Position numbers and translations under genes: made by a program. The notes beneath the pieces are model-generated. The model did no database searches. It worked only from the letters and a program-made list of their open reading frames with translations, and was not told the origin of the DNA. A stretch of 64,000 nucleotides of DNA. Origin: Acidobacteriota bacterium (GTDB taxonomy: Bacteria > Acidobacteriota > Blastocatellia > Pyrinomonadales > Pyrinomonadaceae). This document shows positions 16,838 through 25,892 of the stretch, one piece after another (the stretch's first letter is position 1; each line of letters starts with the position of its first letter). Location of the stretch: contig JAEZIT010000125.1 of assembly GCA_023436495.1 (NCBI GenBank), forward strand, positions 35,465 to 99,464, written 5' to 3'.

Positions 16838-17281
16838 TCAGCAAAGGTCCGCCACGTGCGGTCCCAGTGCCCGAAGCGCATTTGCAAGATCCGCCTGTTT
16901 TATCAAAATGTGATCTCGTGAAAATGCAGATAACGGAATGATGGGTATGCCGGCGTCGGCAAGTATCCCGGAAACCCGTGCTATAAAACCCACGAACGCG
17001 AAGTCCATAACCTGATCGAACGTGAGCAGCCGCCAGCCGCCTTCCATGCGGATGCCGGGCGAACCGTTCCGAAGCAACGCCGCGTCGACGTCGTCGAGCA
17101 GCATCGTAACCTCGTGCCGGTCGAACAATATCATGAATGGCGCCGTCATTCTTGGGCTAAGTTCCGGATTCTCGAGCAGCTTGAGCCACGACTCCCGGGT
17201 TAGCGATACTAGACTAAATGTCTCGGGTGACACCTCGACCCGGGAGCTGGCCAGCAAGTTTTCAGGAGAATTAACTTCCAC
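16838..17281 (-). CDS. ACT-domain-containing protein
   Basis: A 147-residue protein. The second half reads FDQVMDFAFVGFIARVSGIL, then GIPIIPLSAFSRDHILIKQ, the pattern of tandem ACT-like (CASTOR/ACT_7) small-molecule-binding proteins, which often bind amino acids. The first half (about 1-75) is a divergent companion domain (EVSPETFSLVSLTRESWLKL). No catalytic residues are seen, so a ligand-sensing role is inferred. It starts 11 bases after RNase J ends and lies 3 bases before the SDR, so it is within the operon headed by RNase J or rsmA. The ligand is unknown. Confidence 0.72.
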   Translation of the reverse strand: MEVNSPENLLASSRVEVSPETFSLVSLTRESWLKLLENPELSPRMTAPFMILFDRHEVTMLLDDVDAALLRNGSPGIRMEGGWRLLTFDQVMDFAFVGFIARVSGILADAGIPIIPLSAFSRDHILIKQADLANALRALGPHVADLC

Positions 17282-17292
17282 GCGGTAATTTA

Positions 17293-18954
17293 TTAAACCT
17301 CCACAACGGTCGTTACGATAACAGGTTTCGTTCCTATCTCCTTCTGCACGTATCGTTTCAGATGAATCCTCAGATTTTCCCTGAACACATTGCGATCAGC
17401 GATCTGTTCCTTCTTCATTTCACCTATTGTATCGATGACGGCCTGCCTTGCATTAGCGGAAAAGCCATTGATCGGGTCGATGCCCGCAACGCCCTGAAAC
17501 GTTATATGCGGTTCACCTGCGAGTTCGTGCGTCGTACGGTTGATCGGCACGACCAGGGATATTGCCCCGCCGTACGCCAATTTCTTACGTTCGCGAACGA
17601 CATCATATTCGATCTCGCCCAACGATTCTTCGTCGATGAACGTGCGGTGGAGCTCGTGTTTCTCAACGACCTTCGCTGCGTATTCGTCTATCTCGAGGAC
17701 ATAACCATTCTCGATCAGGATAATGTCCTCGTCCGAATAGCCCGGGACGTGGTTTTTAATATATTCCTTTTGGCGGAACAGCATTCGATATTCACCGTGA
17801 ATAGGTACCACATACTTGGGTTTTGAGGTTTCGACCATTATTTTGATGTCTTCCTGAGAAGCATGGCCCGAAACATGCACCAGGCGGCGCTTTTCTTCGA
17901 TGATGTTCGCTCCTCGTCGGTAGAGATGGCCTATAAGACGGCTGATCGACTTATCGTTTCCGGGAATTATTCTAGCGGATAAAACGACCGTGTCGCCTGC
18001 TTCGATCTCCATTCCCTTATAGGTGGATGTGGCCATGTTCCACAAAGCAGCTCGCATTTCGCCCTGCGAACCGGTCACTAGATAGACGATCTCGTCATCG
18101 GGCAGCGAGCGTGATTCCCCTAATTCAACTAACGTTCCGTATGGTACGTTCAGCAAGCCTTGTTCTTGAGCGATCTCGACATTCTTCTGCATCGACCGGC
18201 CCAGCACGCAAACCTTTCTGCCGAAATCATGCGCGAGGTCGATAATTATCTGCAGCCTATGGATCGAGGACGAGAATGTCGATACAAGCAACCGCCCGGG
18301 CGTTTGTTCGAAGATCTCCTCGAATGCAGGTATGACCGCCCGTTCCGAAGGCGTCCGGCCGGGGACCGTCGCGTTTGTCGAATCCGCAAGCAAGGCGAGC
18401 ACGCCTTCGTCGCCGATCCGCCCCAGCGTTTCCAAGTCATACGGTTTACCAATGACCGGCGTATCGTCGATCTTGTAATCGCCGGTATGGATCAATGTTC
18501 CGACCGGCGTATGAATAGCCAGCGAAAAACAGTCCACGAGCGAGTGTGATGCATGGATGAATTCGACCTTGAAACTGCCGATCTCGACGATATCATTAGC
18601 TTGAACGCGATGCAGTAGTACGTCGTCGAGCATCTTGAATTCTTCAAGGCGCTTCTCCGCCAGTGCCAGTGTAAACCGCGATGCATAAACTGGCAGATTG
18701 AATTTCTTTAGAATATATGAAAGAGCGCCTATGTGATCTTCGTGGCCGTGGGTAAGAATGATCGCGGTGAGATCTTCACGATACTCTTCGAGAAAATCAA
18801 AGTTGGGTATCGAAATATCTACACCGAACGGCGTCTCTTCCGGAAATCCCATACCGGCATCGACGATAATCATCTCGTCGCCATACCGAATGCCCATGCA
18901 GTTCATCCCGAATTCGCCAATCCCGCCGAGAGGTATGATTTCTATTTTATTCAC
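17293..18954 (-). CDS. rnj: Ribonuclease J
   Basis: A 553-residue metallo-beta-lactamase/beta-CASP RNase with 5'-3' exonuclease and endonuclease activity, central to mRNA decay and rRNA maturation. The Zn-binding motif is ILTHGHEDHIGAL (His69, His71, Asp73, His74). SHSLVDCFSLAIHTPVGTL and HTGDYKID contain the further ligands, and HVSGHASQEDIKIMV is the beta-CASP motif C region. The C-terminal domain is present, so the length is standard. It follows rsmA with a gap of 109 bases that shows no strong feature. RNase J in an organism that also has RapZ is of note, because the partner RNase E of E. coli RapZ is not seen here. Confidence 0.96.
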   Translation of the reverse strand: MNKIEIIPLGGIGEFGMNCMGIRYGDEMIIVDAGMGFPEETPFGVDISIPNFDFLEEYREDLTAIILTHGHEDHIGALSYILKKFNLPVYASRFTLALAEKRLEEFKMLDDVLLHRVQANDIVEIGSFKVEFIHASHSLVDCFSLAIHTPVGTLIHTGDYKIDDTPVIGKPYDLETLGRIGDEGVLALLADSTNATVPGRTPSERAVIPAFEEIFEQTPGRLLVSTFSSSIHRLQIIIDLAHDFGRKVCVLGRSMQKNVEIAQEQGLLNVPYGTLVELGESRSLPDDEIVYLVTGSQGEMRAALWNMATSTYKGMEIEAGDTVVLSARIIPGNDKSISRLIGHLYRRGANIIEEKRRLVHVSGHASQEDIKIMVETSKPKYVVPIHGEYRMLFRQKEYIKNHVPGYSDEDIILIENGYVLEIDEYAAKVVEKHELHRTFIDEESLGEIEYDVVRERKKLAYGGAISLVVPINRTTHELAGEPHITFQGVAGIDPINGFSANARQAVIDTIGEMKKEQIADRNVFRENLRIHLKRYVQKEIGTKPVIVTTVVEV

Positions 18955-19063
18955 CTTGTTCTAACCCTTTAGCTCTAAATAATTAATCTATAAGTTTAAC
19001 ACAATCCGAATAAATACATGTGGCTACGACATCGCTGCGGGGCCCACCTTACATCCAGGGTCC

Positions 19064-19894
19064 TTACGCCCGATCGCCGACCGACGCCTTTAGAACCTTG
19101 AACAGCGTTTCCCATTCAGCAAGAGACAATGTCTCGGCGCGCCGTTTAGGATCAATGGACGATTCGAAAAGCATGCGTTCGAGATCGCTCAATTCAATAC
19201 CTAGGCCTTTCAAGTTATTCAAGATTGTCTTTCGTTTTTGTCTGAATGCTGTACTGACCATCATTCTGAAGAATTCAGGGTCATTGCCTGCTACCGCGTC
19301 GTATCTCGGAGTTAGCCGAACAACCGAACTCCAAACCTTCGGCACGGGCCGAAATGCTTGTGGTGATACATCGAAGAGCTTTTCAGTTGTCATAAATGCC
19401 TCGGTCAACACCGTCAGAAATCCGCGGTCATGATCGCTTGGGGAGGCAGTTATGCGATCGACGACCTCTTTCTGAAACATTAGAACCAACGTGGAAAACT
19501 GTTTCCGCTGCTCGATCAGGTGTTGAAGTATGGCCGTGGAAATATAATAAGGTAGATTAGCCGTGAGTTTTAACTTTTCAGCGTCGTCTACCTTAAACTC
19601 GGAAAAATCAACAGTGAGAGCGTCCCGGTGGATGAGAATAAAATTAGAAGAACCCTTAAATTTACCTTCCAGCAGCGGATAAAGGTCCCTATCCAATTCG
19701 ATCGCGATGACTCGGCCGGCCCGTTCGACAAGCAGTTCCGTCAACGCCCCGCGGCCAGCACCGATTTCAATGACGGTATCGGATTCTGAAAGATCGGCAG
19801 CATCCGCGATCTTTCGGAGGACATTTTTATCCTGAAGAAAATTCTGGCCGAATGATCGTTTTGCGTATGGTGTGTCGGTAGATCTGATTGGCAC
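19064..19894 (-). CDS. rsmA: 16S rRNA (adenine(1518)-N(6)/adenine(1519)-N(6))-dimethyltransferase
   Basis: A 276-residue KsgA/RsmA. It dimethylates two adjacent adenines in helix 45 of 16S rRNA late in 30S assembly, using S-adenosylmethionine. The motifs are complete: KRSFGQNFLQDKNVL at the start, VIEIGAGRGALTELL (SAM site), AIELDRD, and LTANLPYYISTAIL, the catalytic NLPY. The C-terminal helical domain is of normal length. It is the first gene of the long - strand run and is divergent from the DUF1800 gene, with 138 bases between the two start codons that hold at least one promoter. Confidence 0.96.
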   Translation of the reverse strand: MPIRSTDTPYAKRSFGQNFLQDKNVLRKIADAADLSESDTVIEIGAGRGALTELLVERAGRVIAIELDRDLYPLLEGKFKGSSNFILIHRDALTVDFSEFKVDDAEKLKLTANLPYYISTAILQHLIEQRKQFSTLVLMFQKEVVDRITASPSDHDRGFLTVLTEAFMTTEKLFDVSPQAFRPVPKVWSSVVRLTPRYDAVAGNDPEFFRMMVSTAFRQKRKTILNNLKGLGIELSDLERMLFESSIDPKRRAETLSLAEWETLFKVLKASVGDRA

Positions 19895-19931
19895 TTCAAT
19901 AGAATGTTTACGGGGCTAAAGTATTCTACTC

Positions 19932-19960
19932 TTGTAATTTCCAGTATTTTAGCATATAAA
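19932..19960 (+). promoter_or_regulatory. Probable sigma-70 type promoter of the DUF1800/DUF1501 operon
   Basis: TTGTAA (19932-19937) and TATAAA (19955-19960) are separated by exactly 17 bases, four and five matches to the -35 and -10 consensus. They are 72 bases upstream of the ATG at 20033, which has a strong AGGAGAGG ribosome site. Supported by sequence pattern only. Confidence 0.5.
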
Positions 19961-20032
19961 TACCAAATCACTTTTGGCCGAGTTTCATCCAGGCCGTCTT
20001 ATTGTCCAGAGCATTCACTACAGGAGAGGAAA

Positions 20033-22195
20033 ATGAGACCTGTCTTGATCCACGTCTTTCGCTATATTGCAATTCTTTCCGTCGTTGCCTTGCCGATCGC
20101 CGGCCAGTCAGATCCCGATCCGGATTCACCTGTCCCGGTGCTGGTGAGCGCTGAAAATCGCAATCGCGTGCTGGCGGTCCAGGAAAGTTCACTTCGCTAC
20201 CGCCCCATTCGACAGCAGGAGTCGATATTCTTCCCCGGGCGTTCGACGGCGTTTACGCTTTATGTCTCGAATATTGAGCTTATGCCGAGCGAAGGGGCCA
20301 ACGCCTTTCGTGTCTATATTCGACAAAAAAGCGGCCGAATTTATGAGCTAGAAACGCGAAGTGTGGCAAAGGTCGCTCCGAAGGAGTATGCACTCGGCGT
20401 GGCATTATATGATCCGGCCGGCTATCGCGGACAGCCAGCCGCGGATGGCGATTCACTAATATACGTAACATGGCGCGGCCTTGCCAGCAATTCCCTAAAG
20501 ATCGGCATCGGAAGCACGGGGGGAGACATCCCTCGGCCCGAACCGCTGCCAACTCCAGCGGTTTCCCGTGGAACGACAGCGGAATATGTTGGGTATCGCT
20601 GGTCGGGAGATCGTAAGAGGTTTCTTGAACAGGCGGCGTTCGGGCCTAATACGGAACTCGACAACCGAATTCGAAGGATCGGCCTTAGGACATGGCTGGC
20701 CGAACAGTTTGAAGCTCCGTACCCGACAATGCCTATGCCGGAGATTCCGCAGAAGGCCCTGAATCCGCCGGCAGACTGCCGTCTGACTTCGAACCCGACA
20801 TGTTACCGCCAGATCTATACAATGATGCCCTTGCAACAGTGGTTTTTCCGCGAGGCAATGTACGGCGATGCACAGCTTAGACATCGCACGGCATGGGCAC
20901 TTAGCCAGATCTGGGTCACTTCCGGCATAACCATTCAGCAATCAAGTCATCAGATCGCTTTCCATAAGGTCCTGATGGACAACGCATTCGGAAATTATCG
21001 AGACCTGATGCAGGATGCGACGCTGAGTCCGACGATGGGTGTTTACCTCGATATGGTTCGGAGCACCAAGAACAACCCGAACGAAAACTATCCTCGCGAG
21101 ATCCTTCAGCTCTTTACCATCGGGTTGAATTTGCTGAACCAAGACGGCACGCCGCAACGCGATGGGCAAGGCGCAACGATCCCAACATACGACCAGGAGT
21201 TGGTGAATAACCTTTCAAAGGTTATGACCGGGTGGACATACTGCAACACCACATGCGCTAATTCGGAGCCCGGTATCCTCAATTATAAGGATCCGATGAT
21301 ACTGGTGCCCGCAAATCACGACCTGACCGAAAAGACGCTCCTTAATTATCCTGGGGCCCCAAACGTGACGATCCCGGCGTGTACAAACTGCACGACGCCG
21401 GAGGCGATCACGACTTACGCGAACGAATCGCTGAAAAAGGCATTAGATAACATTTTTTATCATCCGAATGTCGGGCCTTTCATCGGTAAACTGCTGATCC
21501 AACATTTTGTTACCTCGGATCCTTCGCCGGCATATGTCTTACGCGTCGCGGGTGCTTTCAACGACAACGGTTCTGGGATTCGCGGAGATATGAAAGCCGT
21601 GATCCGGACGATCCTGCTTGATCCGGAAGCCCGGGGCAGCTTCAAAACCGCGCCTCGATACGGAAAACTCCGCGAACCGGTTCAGTTGGTCACCAACTTG
21701 GCTCGCCTGTTCCCGGCACGTGATTTTTCTGGCGAGTACCTGAGCGATGGAGCACTAAGCAATTATGTGAAAAAACTTGGCCAAGACCCGTTCTATTCGC
21801 CGACGGTATTCAATTATTTTGCTCCCGATTACGTTGTTCCCGGCTCGACGATATTAGCTCCCGAATTCGAACTCCTTAATACCGGAACAGCAATCAACCG
21901 AACAAATCTACTGTATACGCTTATATTTGAAGGATTTACGCCGAATGCGGCCGATTCGCTCCGGGGCACGAGACTTGATCTTTCGGAAATGGTTCCTTTC
22001 GCTTCGGCGGATCCTACAGGCGGCCAGCTAATGGATGCGCTAAACCAAAAGATGATGCACGCGACAATGTCAGCAGAACACAGAGAGAAGATCCTCGCCG
22101 CTGTATTGGCGGTGCCGGCGTCGGATGCACTGCTTCGCGTGAAAACGGCCGTTTATCTGATCGCGGCTTCGTCTCAATATCAGGTCCAGAGGTAA
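20033..22195 (+). CDS. Secreted DUF1800 domain protein
   Basis: A 720-residue exported protein. The ATG at 20033 is chosen because AGGAGAGG lies just upstream and a signal peptide follows (MRPVLIHVFRYIAILSVVAL). The N-terminal region (about 25-175) is beta-rich and looks like a surface adhesion or Ig-like domain. The DUF1800 domain then covers the rest, with typical phrases FLEQAAFGPN, LRHRTAWALSQIW, ENYPREILQLFTIGLN and VMTGWTY. DUF1800 and DUF1501 proteins are nearly always encoded side by side and exported in Acidobacteriota, Planctomycetes and relatives; their biochemistry is unresolved. The DUF1501 gene follows 3 bases later. A few Cys residues (NTTCANSEP, CTNCTTPE) could form disulfides. 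Confidence 0.88.
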   Translation: MRPVLIHVFRYIAILSVVALPIAGQSDPDPDSPVPVLVSAENRNRVLAVQESSLRYRPIRQQESIFFPGRSTAFTLYVSNIELMPSEGANAFRVYIRQKSGRIYELETRSVAKVAPKEYALGVALYDPAGYRGQPAADGDSLIYVTWRGLASNSLKIGIGSTGGDIPRPEPLPTPAVSRGTTAEYVGYRWSGDRKRFLEQAAFGPNTELDNRIRRIGLRTWLAEQFEAPYPTMPMPEIPQKALNPPADCRLTSNPTCYRQIYTMMPLQQWFFREAMYGDAQLRHRTAWALSQIWVTSGITIQQSSHQIAFHKVLMDNAFGNYRDLMQDATLSPTMGVYLDMVRSTKNNPNENYPREILQLFTIGLNLLNQDGTPQRDGQGATIPTYDQELVNNLSKVMTGWTYCNTTCANSEPGILNYKDPMILVPANHDLTEKTLLNYPGAPNVTIPACTNCTTPEAITTYANESLKKALDNIFYHPNVGPFIGKLLIQHFVTSDPSPAYVLRVAGAFNDNGSGIRGDMKAVIRTILLDPEARGSFKTAPRYGKLREPVQLVTNLARLFPARDFSGEYLSDGALSNYVKKLGQDPFYSPTVFNYFAPDYVVPGSTILAPEFELLNTGTAINRTNLLYTLIFEGFTPNAADSLRGTRLDLSEMVPFASADPTGGQLMDALNQKMMHATMSAEHREKILAAVLAVPASDALLRVKTAVYLIAASSQYQVQR

Positions 22196-22198
22196 GAA

Positions 22199-23674
22199 AT
22201 GAAACAAACACGGCGTGAATTCATAACAAGATCGGGATGTGCATTGAGCATGACGGCGCTGGCCGCTAACTCCGGATATTTTAGTGCGTTGAACGCGATG
22301 GCACAAATGGCGTCTGAGCGTGGAGCCGCACCGCCCGACGATTACCGGGCTCTCGTCTGCATTTACTTCAGCGGTGGGAATGACGGCAATAATACGATTA
22401 TCCCACTCCATAACGACAGTAATGTCACCGGATATTCCGCATACAGCGCTGCACGAGCACCGCAGGGACTTGCTCTGCCGCAGAAAACATTGTTGCCGAT
22501 GTCGGTCCCGCGTATCGGCGGCCTTGAATACGGGCTTCATCCGGCCTTTGGAACCATCGCCGGCGGCGTCAATCCTGGCCTGCACGAATTATGGGCACTG
22601 CAGAAAATGGCGCTGGTCACAAACGTCGGTACGCTGGTTCAGCCTATTACCAGGCAGCAATATCAGAACGGGTCAGTCCCGCGGCCGCTTGCATTGTTTT
22701 CGCATTCAGACCAGACGAATCAGCATCAAAACGCACGCGCGGACATGCTGATGCTGTCCGGATGGGGCGGACGCATCGCGGACAAGATAACAATGTTCGC
22801 AAACCCGGCGCGTCTGATTCCTACGATCACCTCGATCGCGGGCGGCAGGCTATTTGCGGTCGGTGAAAATATGCAGCCGCTATCGATAGGGCCTGCACCA
22901 ACTCCGCTAAGCTCCGCTCTTGCGTTGACGGGATATAACAATACCCCGGCCGCAAATGCGCGCTTCAACGCGCTCAATCACAGCTTTAGCGTTGATCTTT
23001 CGCATGACCTCGTCGCCGCCTCGAGCCAACTTCACCGTCAAGCGATCGATATCAGCCGTTCACTTAACAATCCACTGGAAGTGACAGTGCCTTTTCCCAA
23101 TACAGAGCTTGGTAATCAACTTAAACAGATCGCCCGAGTTATCAGGAACCGGAATACGCTTAACCTGACCCGGCAGATCTTCTTATGTACTCTTGACGGC
23201 TTTGACACTCACACGGCGCAGCTTACCGGACAAGCAAGTCTTCTTGGGGAATTCAGTCAGGCGGCGCGTGCATTCTACGACGAAATGGTCGTTCAGGGGC
23301 TCTCCGATAAGGTCACACAGTTCACAATGTCGGACTTCAACCGCACATTCAATCCAGGCGGTTCAGGCGGCAACGTCGGCAGCGATCATGCTTGGGCAAA
23401 TCACTCATTCATTATAGGTGGCGCGGTACGCGGCGGAGATTTCTATGGTAACAACACAACCAGCGGAACGCCATTTCCCACGTTGATCCAGAACGGACCC
23501 GATGACGCCGACAGCGGCTCTGCGGCCAGAGGCCGGTGGATACCGACCACGTCGGTCGAACAGTTGGGCGGAACACTCGCGGAGTGGTTCGGGCTGGCAC
23601 AGTCGGATATGGACTATGTTTTTCCGAACATGGCGAATTTCCCGGTTAAAAACCTCGGATTTATGCTTCCGTAG
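22199..23674 (+). CDS. DUF1501 domain protein with Tat signal
   Basis: A 491-residue protein that begins with a twin-arginine signal (MKQTRREFITRSGCALSMTA), implying export in folded form, perhaps with a metal or cofactor. DUF1501 is distantly related to the alkaline phosphatase/sulfatase fold. Visible markers are VCIYFSGGNDGNNTIIP near the start, ALFSHSDQTNQHQNA, FLCTLDGFDTHTAQLTGQ and GSDHAWANHSFIIGGAVRGG near the end, all conserved in the family. It is paired with DUF1800 (3-base gap), so they likely form one system. Its 3' end overlaps the 3' end of ribD, coded on the other strand, by 14 bases. Function is unknown. Confidence 0.9.
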   Translation: MKQTRREFITRSGCALSMTALAANSGYFSALNAMAQMASERGAAPPDDYRALVCIYFSGGNDGNNTIIPLHNDSNVTGYSAYSAARAPQGLALPQKTLLPMSVPRIGGLEYGLHPAFGTIAGGVNPGLHELWALQKMALVTNVGTLVQPITRQQYQNGSVPRPLALFSHSDQTNQHQNARADMLMLSGWGGRIADKITMFANPARLIPTITSIAGGRLFAVGENMQPLSIGPAPTPLSSALALTGYNNTPAANARFNALNHSFSVDLSHDLVAASSQLHRQAIDISRSLNNPLEVTVPFPNTELGNQLKQIARVIRNRNTLNLTRQIFLCTLDGFDTHTAQLTGQASLLGEFSQAARAFYDEMVVQGLSDKVTQFTMSDFNRTFNPGGSGGNVGSDHAWANHSFIIGGAVRGGDFYGNNTTSGTPFPTLIQNGPDDADSGSAARGRWIPTTSVEQLGGTLAEWFGLAQSDMDYVFPNMANFPVKNLGFMLP

Positions 23675-24761
23675 GATAGCCGGTGATCTCGATATCGCCG
23701 CCGAGATCGATAATTTCCATGGGATTTAAACGCTGAGCGTCGGCGAGGCTGTCGGTTCCGTTTCCGCCGATCGCGGCCGGCGCCTCATGTCCCCCAATGA
23801 TCATCGGAGCAATAATGAACGAGAATTTGTCGACAAGCCGAGCGTCGTAGAATGCGCCGGCAACCTCTGTTCCTCCTTCGACCAGTACACTCTGTAAGTT
23901 TCGCTGTCTTAACGCTTCGAGCACGGTCGTCAGATCTCGGGCGTTTTCCCTTACAACCTCGACGCCGGCTTCGATAAGCACCGATATCTTGTTCTCGTCA
24001 TTTGAGTTGGACACCACAAGCGTTGGAAATTCCGCAGCCGTCGTTACTAGTTTTGATTCGATCGGAATTCGCAACCGGTTATCGAGAATTATTCTTGCTA
24101 AGGGCCGCCTGCGTTTTCGGCCGCTGCGGTCGGTGAGGCTTGGGTTGTCTACAAATGCCGTATTTCCGCCAACGAGAATGGCATCGTGCTCGTGACGAAA
24201 TTCATGCACCCGATCCAGCGCTTGTTTGCCGGAGAGAGCGGTCGAAACGCTATGTTTTAGTGAAATCCGTCCGTCTAGCGACATCGCAAGTTTAACGTGG
24301 ACGAACGGACGCTGTTTACGATGCCAGACCGCGAATTTTTCATTCGTCCGCTCGGCTTCGTCAGCTAGAATACCGGTAACCACTTTGATCCCCTGATCGC
24401 GAAGCTGCTTAAACCCCTTCCCAGAAACCAGCGGGTTTGGGTCCTGGCCTGGTGCCACCACTCGCGCAATACCGGCGTTGATTAATGCATCCGTACATGG
24501 CGGAGTTTTGCCGTGATGTCCGTGCGGTTCCAGCGATACGTACGCGGTACCGCCGCGAGCTTTTTCCCCTGCCTTCTCAAGTGCGACAACCTCGGCGTGA
24601 GTGACATTATCATAAATATAAGACCCCTCACCTACTATCTCGCCCGCAGCGGACAAGATCACGCAGCCGACCAGCGGATTCGGAGAGACAAGACCGATAC
24701 CTTGCCTGGCGAGCTCTAGAGCTCGGCGTGTGAATTCAATATCACGTTCAGAAAACGCCAT
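23661..24761 (-). CDS. ribD: Bifunctional riboflavin deaminase/reductase RibD
   Basis: A 366-residue protein catalysing two early riboflavin steps: deamination of diaminohydroxyphosphoribosylaminopyrimidine and reduction of the ribose side chain. The N-terminal deaminase has THAEV (His55, Glu57) and EPHGHHGKTPPC. In most RibD proteins the second segment is EPC-x-H-x-G-x-TPPC, with two zinc-binding cysteines. Here the first cysteine is His80 and the second is Cys89, so the zinc site would be His-His-Cys. The C-terminal reductase domain is complete (FVHVKLAMSLDGRI, LVEGGTEVAGAF). Its ATG overlaps the ftsY stop by one base (TAATG), and it ends convergently with DUF1501. Other rib genes are not in the window. 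Confidence 0.94.
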   Translation of the reverse strand: MAFSERDIEFTRRALELARQGIGLVSPNPLVGCVILSAAGEIVGEGSYIYDNVTHAEVVALEKAGEKARGGTAYVSLEPHGHHGKTPPCTDALINAGIARVVAPGQDPNPLVSGKGFKQLRDQGIKVVTGILADEAERTNEKFAVWHRKQRPFVHVKLAMSLDGRISLKHSVSTALSGKQALDRVHEFRHEHDAILVGGNTAFVDNPSLTDRSGRKRRRPLARIILDNRLRIPIESKLVTTAAEFPTLVVSNSNDENKISVLIEAGVEVVRENARDLTTVLEALRQRNLQSVLVEGGTEVAGAFYDARLVDKFSFIIAPMIIGGHEAPAAIGGNGTDSLADAQRLNPMEIIDLGGDIEITGYPTEA

Positions 24762-25795
24762 TAATTGAATAGTCCGTTTACGTAACTTTCAGGATCAAAA
24801 ACCATTAGATCGTCAACCTGCTCGCCAATACCAACGTAACGGATCGGCAGGTTCAACTCCTTCGCGATCGCTACCGCGATGCCGCCTTTAGCCGTGCCGT
24901 CCAATTTTGTGAGGACTATTCCCGTCACATCGGCGGCCTTCATAAATTGCCTTGCCTGTTCCAAACCGTTCTGGCCGGTTACCGCGTCGATCACCAGCAA
25001 TGTTTCGTGCGGCGCCTGCGGCACTTCGCGACCTGCTATGCGCTTCATTTTTTCAAGCTCGGCCATCAGATTGGCCTTATTGTGCAGACGTCCTGCGGTG
25101 TCGACTATCAGCACGTCGGAATCGCGTGATTTGGCAGCCTGAAGCGCGTCAAACAGGACCGCGGCGGGATCGGTCCCTTGTTTCTGCTGAACGATCGGGA
25201 CGCCTGCACGCTCCGCCCAAATCTCAAGCTGGTCCGAAGCGGCCGCTCTGAAAGTATCGGCCGCGCAGATCAATACGCCGTTGCCTTCATTTTTGATCCT
25301 CTGTGCCAGCTTACCGATCGTCGTCGTTTTGCCGACACCATTGACGCCGACGACCATTAGCACATAAGGCCTTATATTTTCGGGTACGCTTCGTTCGTCG
25401 GCAACGCCGCGTTCTTCCGAATGATGAAGAATATCGAGCAACTCCCGCTTCATTGCGGATTTCAAAGCATCAAGATCGTTTATTTCCTGGCGCGAGACTC
25501 CCTTTCGAATGGCGTCAAGGATCTGCATCGTTGTCTGGACGCCGATATCGGTTGAAATCAGCATTTCCTCAAGTTCATCGAGAAATGCTTCGTCAATCTG
25601 TTTCCGGCCCTCAAAAATGTTGTCCAGCCGATTGTTGATCGAATCGCGGGTCTTTTCGATCGCCTTTGAAAAACGAACGCCGAATTCCCGTTCGACCGCT
25701 TCTTCCTGAGCCTTGAGTTCTTCAATGGATTTATCGAGGCCGAGCACCGAGGAAGAGAACTTGTCTTCTTTTTTTCTGCGCCAAAAAAATGCCAT
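24761..25795 (-). CDS. ftsY: Signal recognition particle receptor FtsY
   Basis: A 344-residue SRP-type GTPase that docks the SRP-ribosome complex at the membrane for co-translational insertion. Motifs in order: GVNGVGKTTT (G1, residues 150-159), ADTFRAAASDQL (G2 region), VDTAGRLHNKANLM (G3), LTKLDGTAKGG (G4), and GIGEQVDDLMVFDPESYVNG. The N-terminal acidic A domain is short, with a basic start (FFWRRKKED), as in many non-proteobacteria. A probable promoter lies just upstream, overlapping a terminator hairpin of the previous gene. RibD follows with a one-base overlap, so they form a small operon. Confidence 0.96.
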   Translation of the reverse strand: MAFFWRRKKEDKFSSSVLGLDKSIEELKAQEEAVEREFGVRFSKAIEKTRDSINNRLDNIFEGRKQIDEAFLDELEEMLISTDIGVQTTMQILDAIRKGVSRQEINDLDALKSAMKRELLDILHHSEERGVADERSVPENIRPYVLMVVGVNGVGKTTTIGKLAQRIKNEGNGVLICAADTFRAAASDQLEIWAERAGVPIVQQKQGTDPAAVLFDALQAAKSRDSDVLIVDTAGRLHNKANLMAELEKMKRIAGREVPQAPHETLLVIDAVTGQNGLEQARQFMKAADVTGIVLTKLDGTAKGGIAVAIAKELNLPIRYVGIGEQVDDLMVFDPESYVNGLFN

Positions 25796-25826
25796 AAAAA
25801 TATTTCAGTAATATCGTAAAACGTTG

Positions 25827-25855
25827 ATTATAAAAAAATATCGCACGCCTAACAA
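25827..25855 (-). promoter_or_regulatory. Probable ftsY promoter
   Basis: On the - strand TTGTTA (25855-25850) and a perfect TATAAT (25832-25827) are spaced 17 bases apart, ending 31 bases before the ftsY ATG. The -35 box lies in the loop, and the -10 in the T-tract, of the terminator described at 25840-25864, so the two signals overlap. Confidence 0.5.
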
Positions 25856-25864
25856 ACGTGCGAT
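25840..25864 (-). terminator. Rho-independent terminator of the zinc-ribbon membrane protein gene
   Basis: An 8-bp perfect stem ATCGCACG/CGTGCGAT with a 9-base loop is followed on the - strand by ATTTTTTTATAATC. It lies 29 bases beyond the stop of the gene at 25893 and before ftsY. Confidence 0.7.
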
Positions 25865-25892
25865 CTTCCAAACCTGACTTTTCGCTTGGGCG

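Noticed and set aside
20471..20485. Sigma-54-like -24/-12 element (TGGCGCG with TTGCC)
   Set aside because: The spacing between the two blocks is one base short of consensus, and it lies inside the DUF1800 coding sequence.
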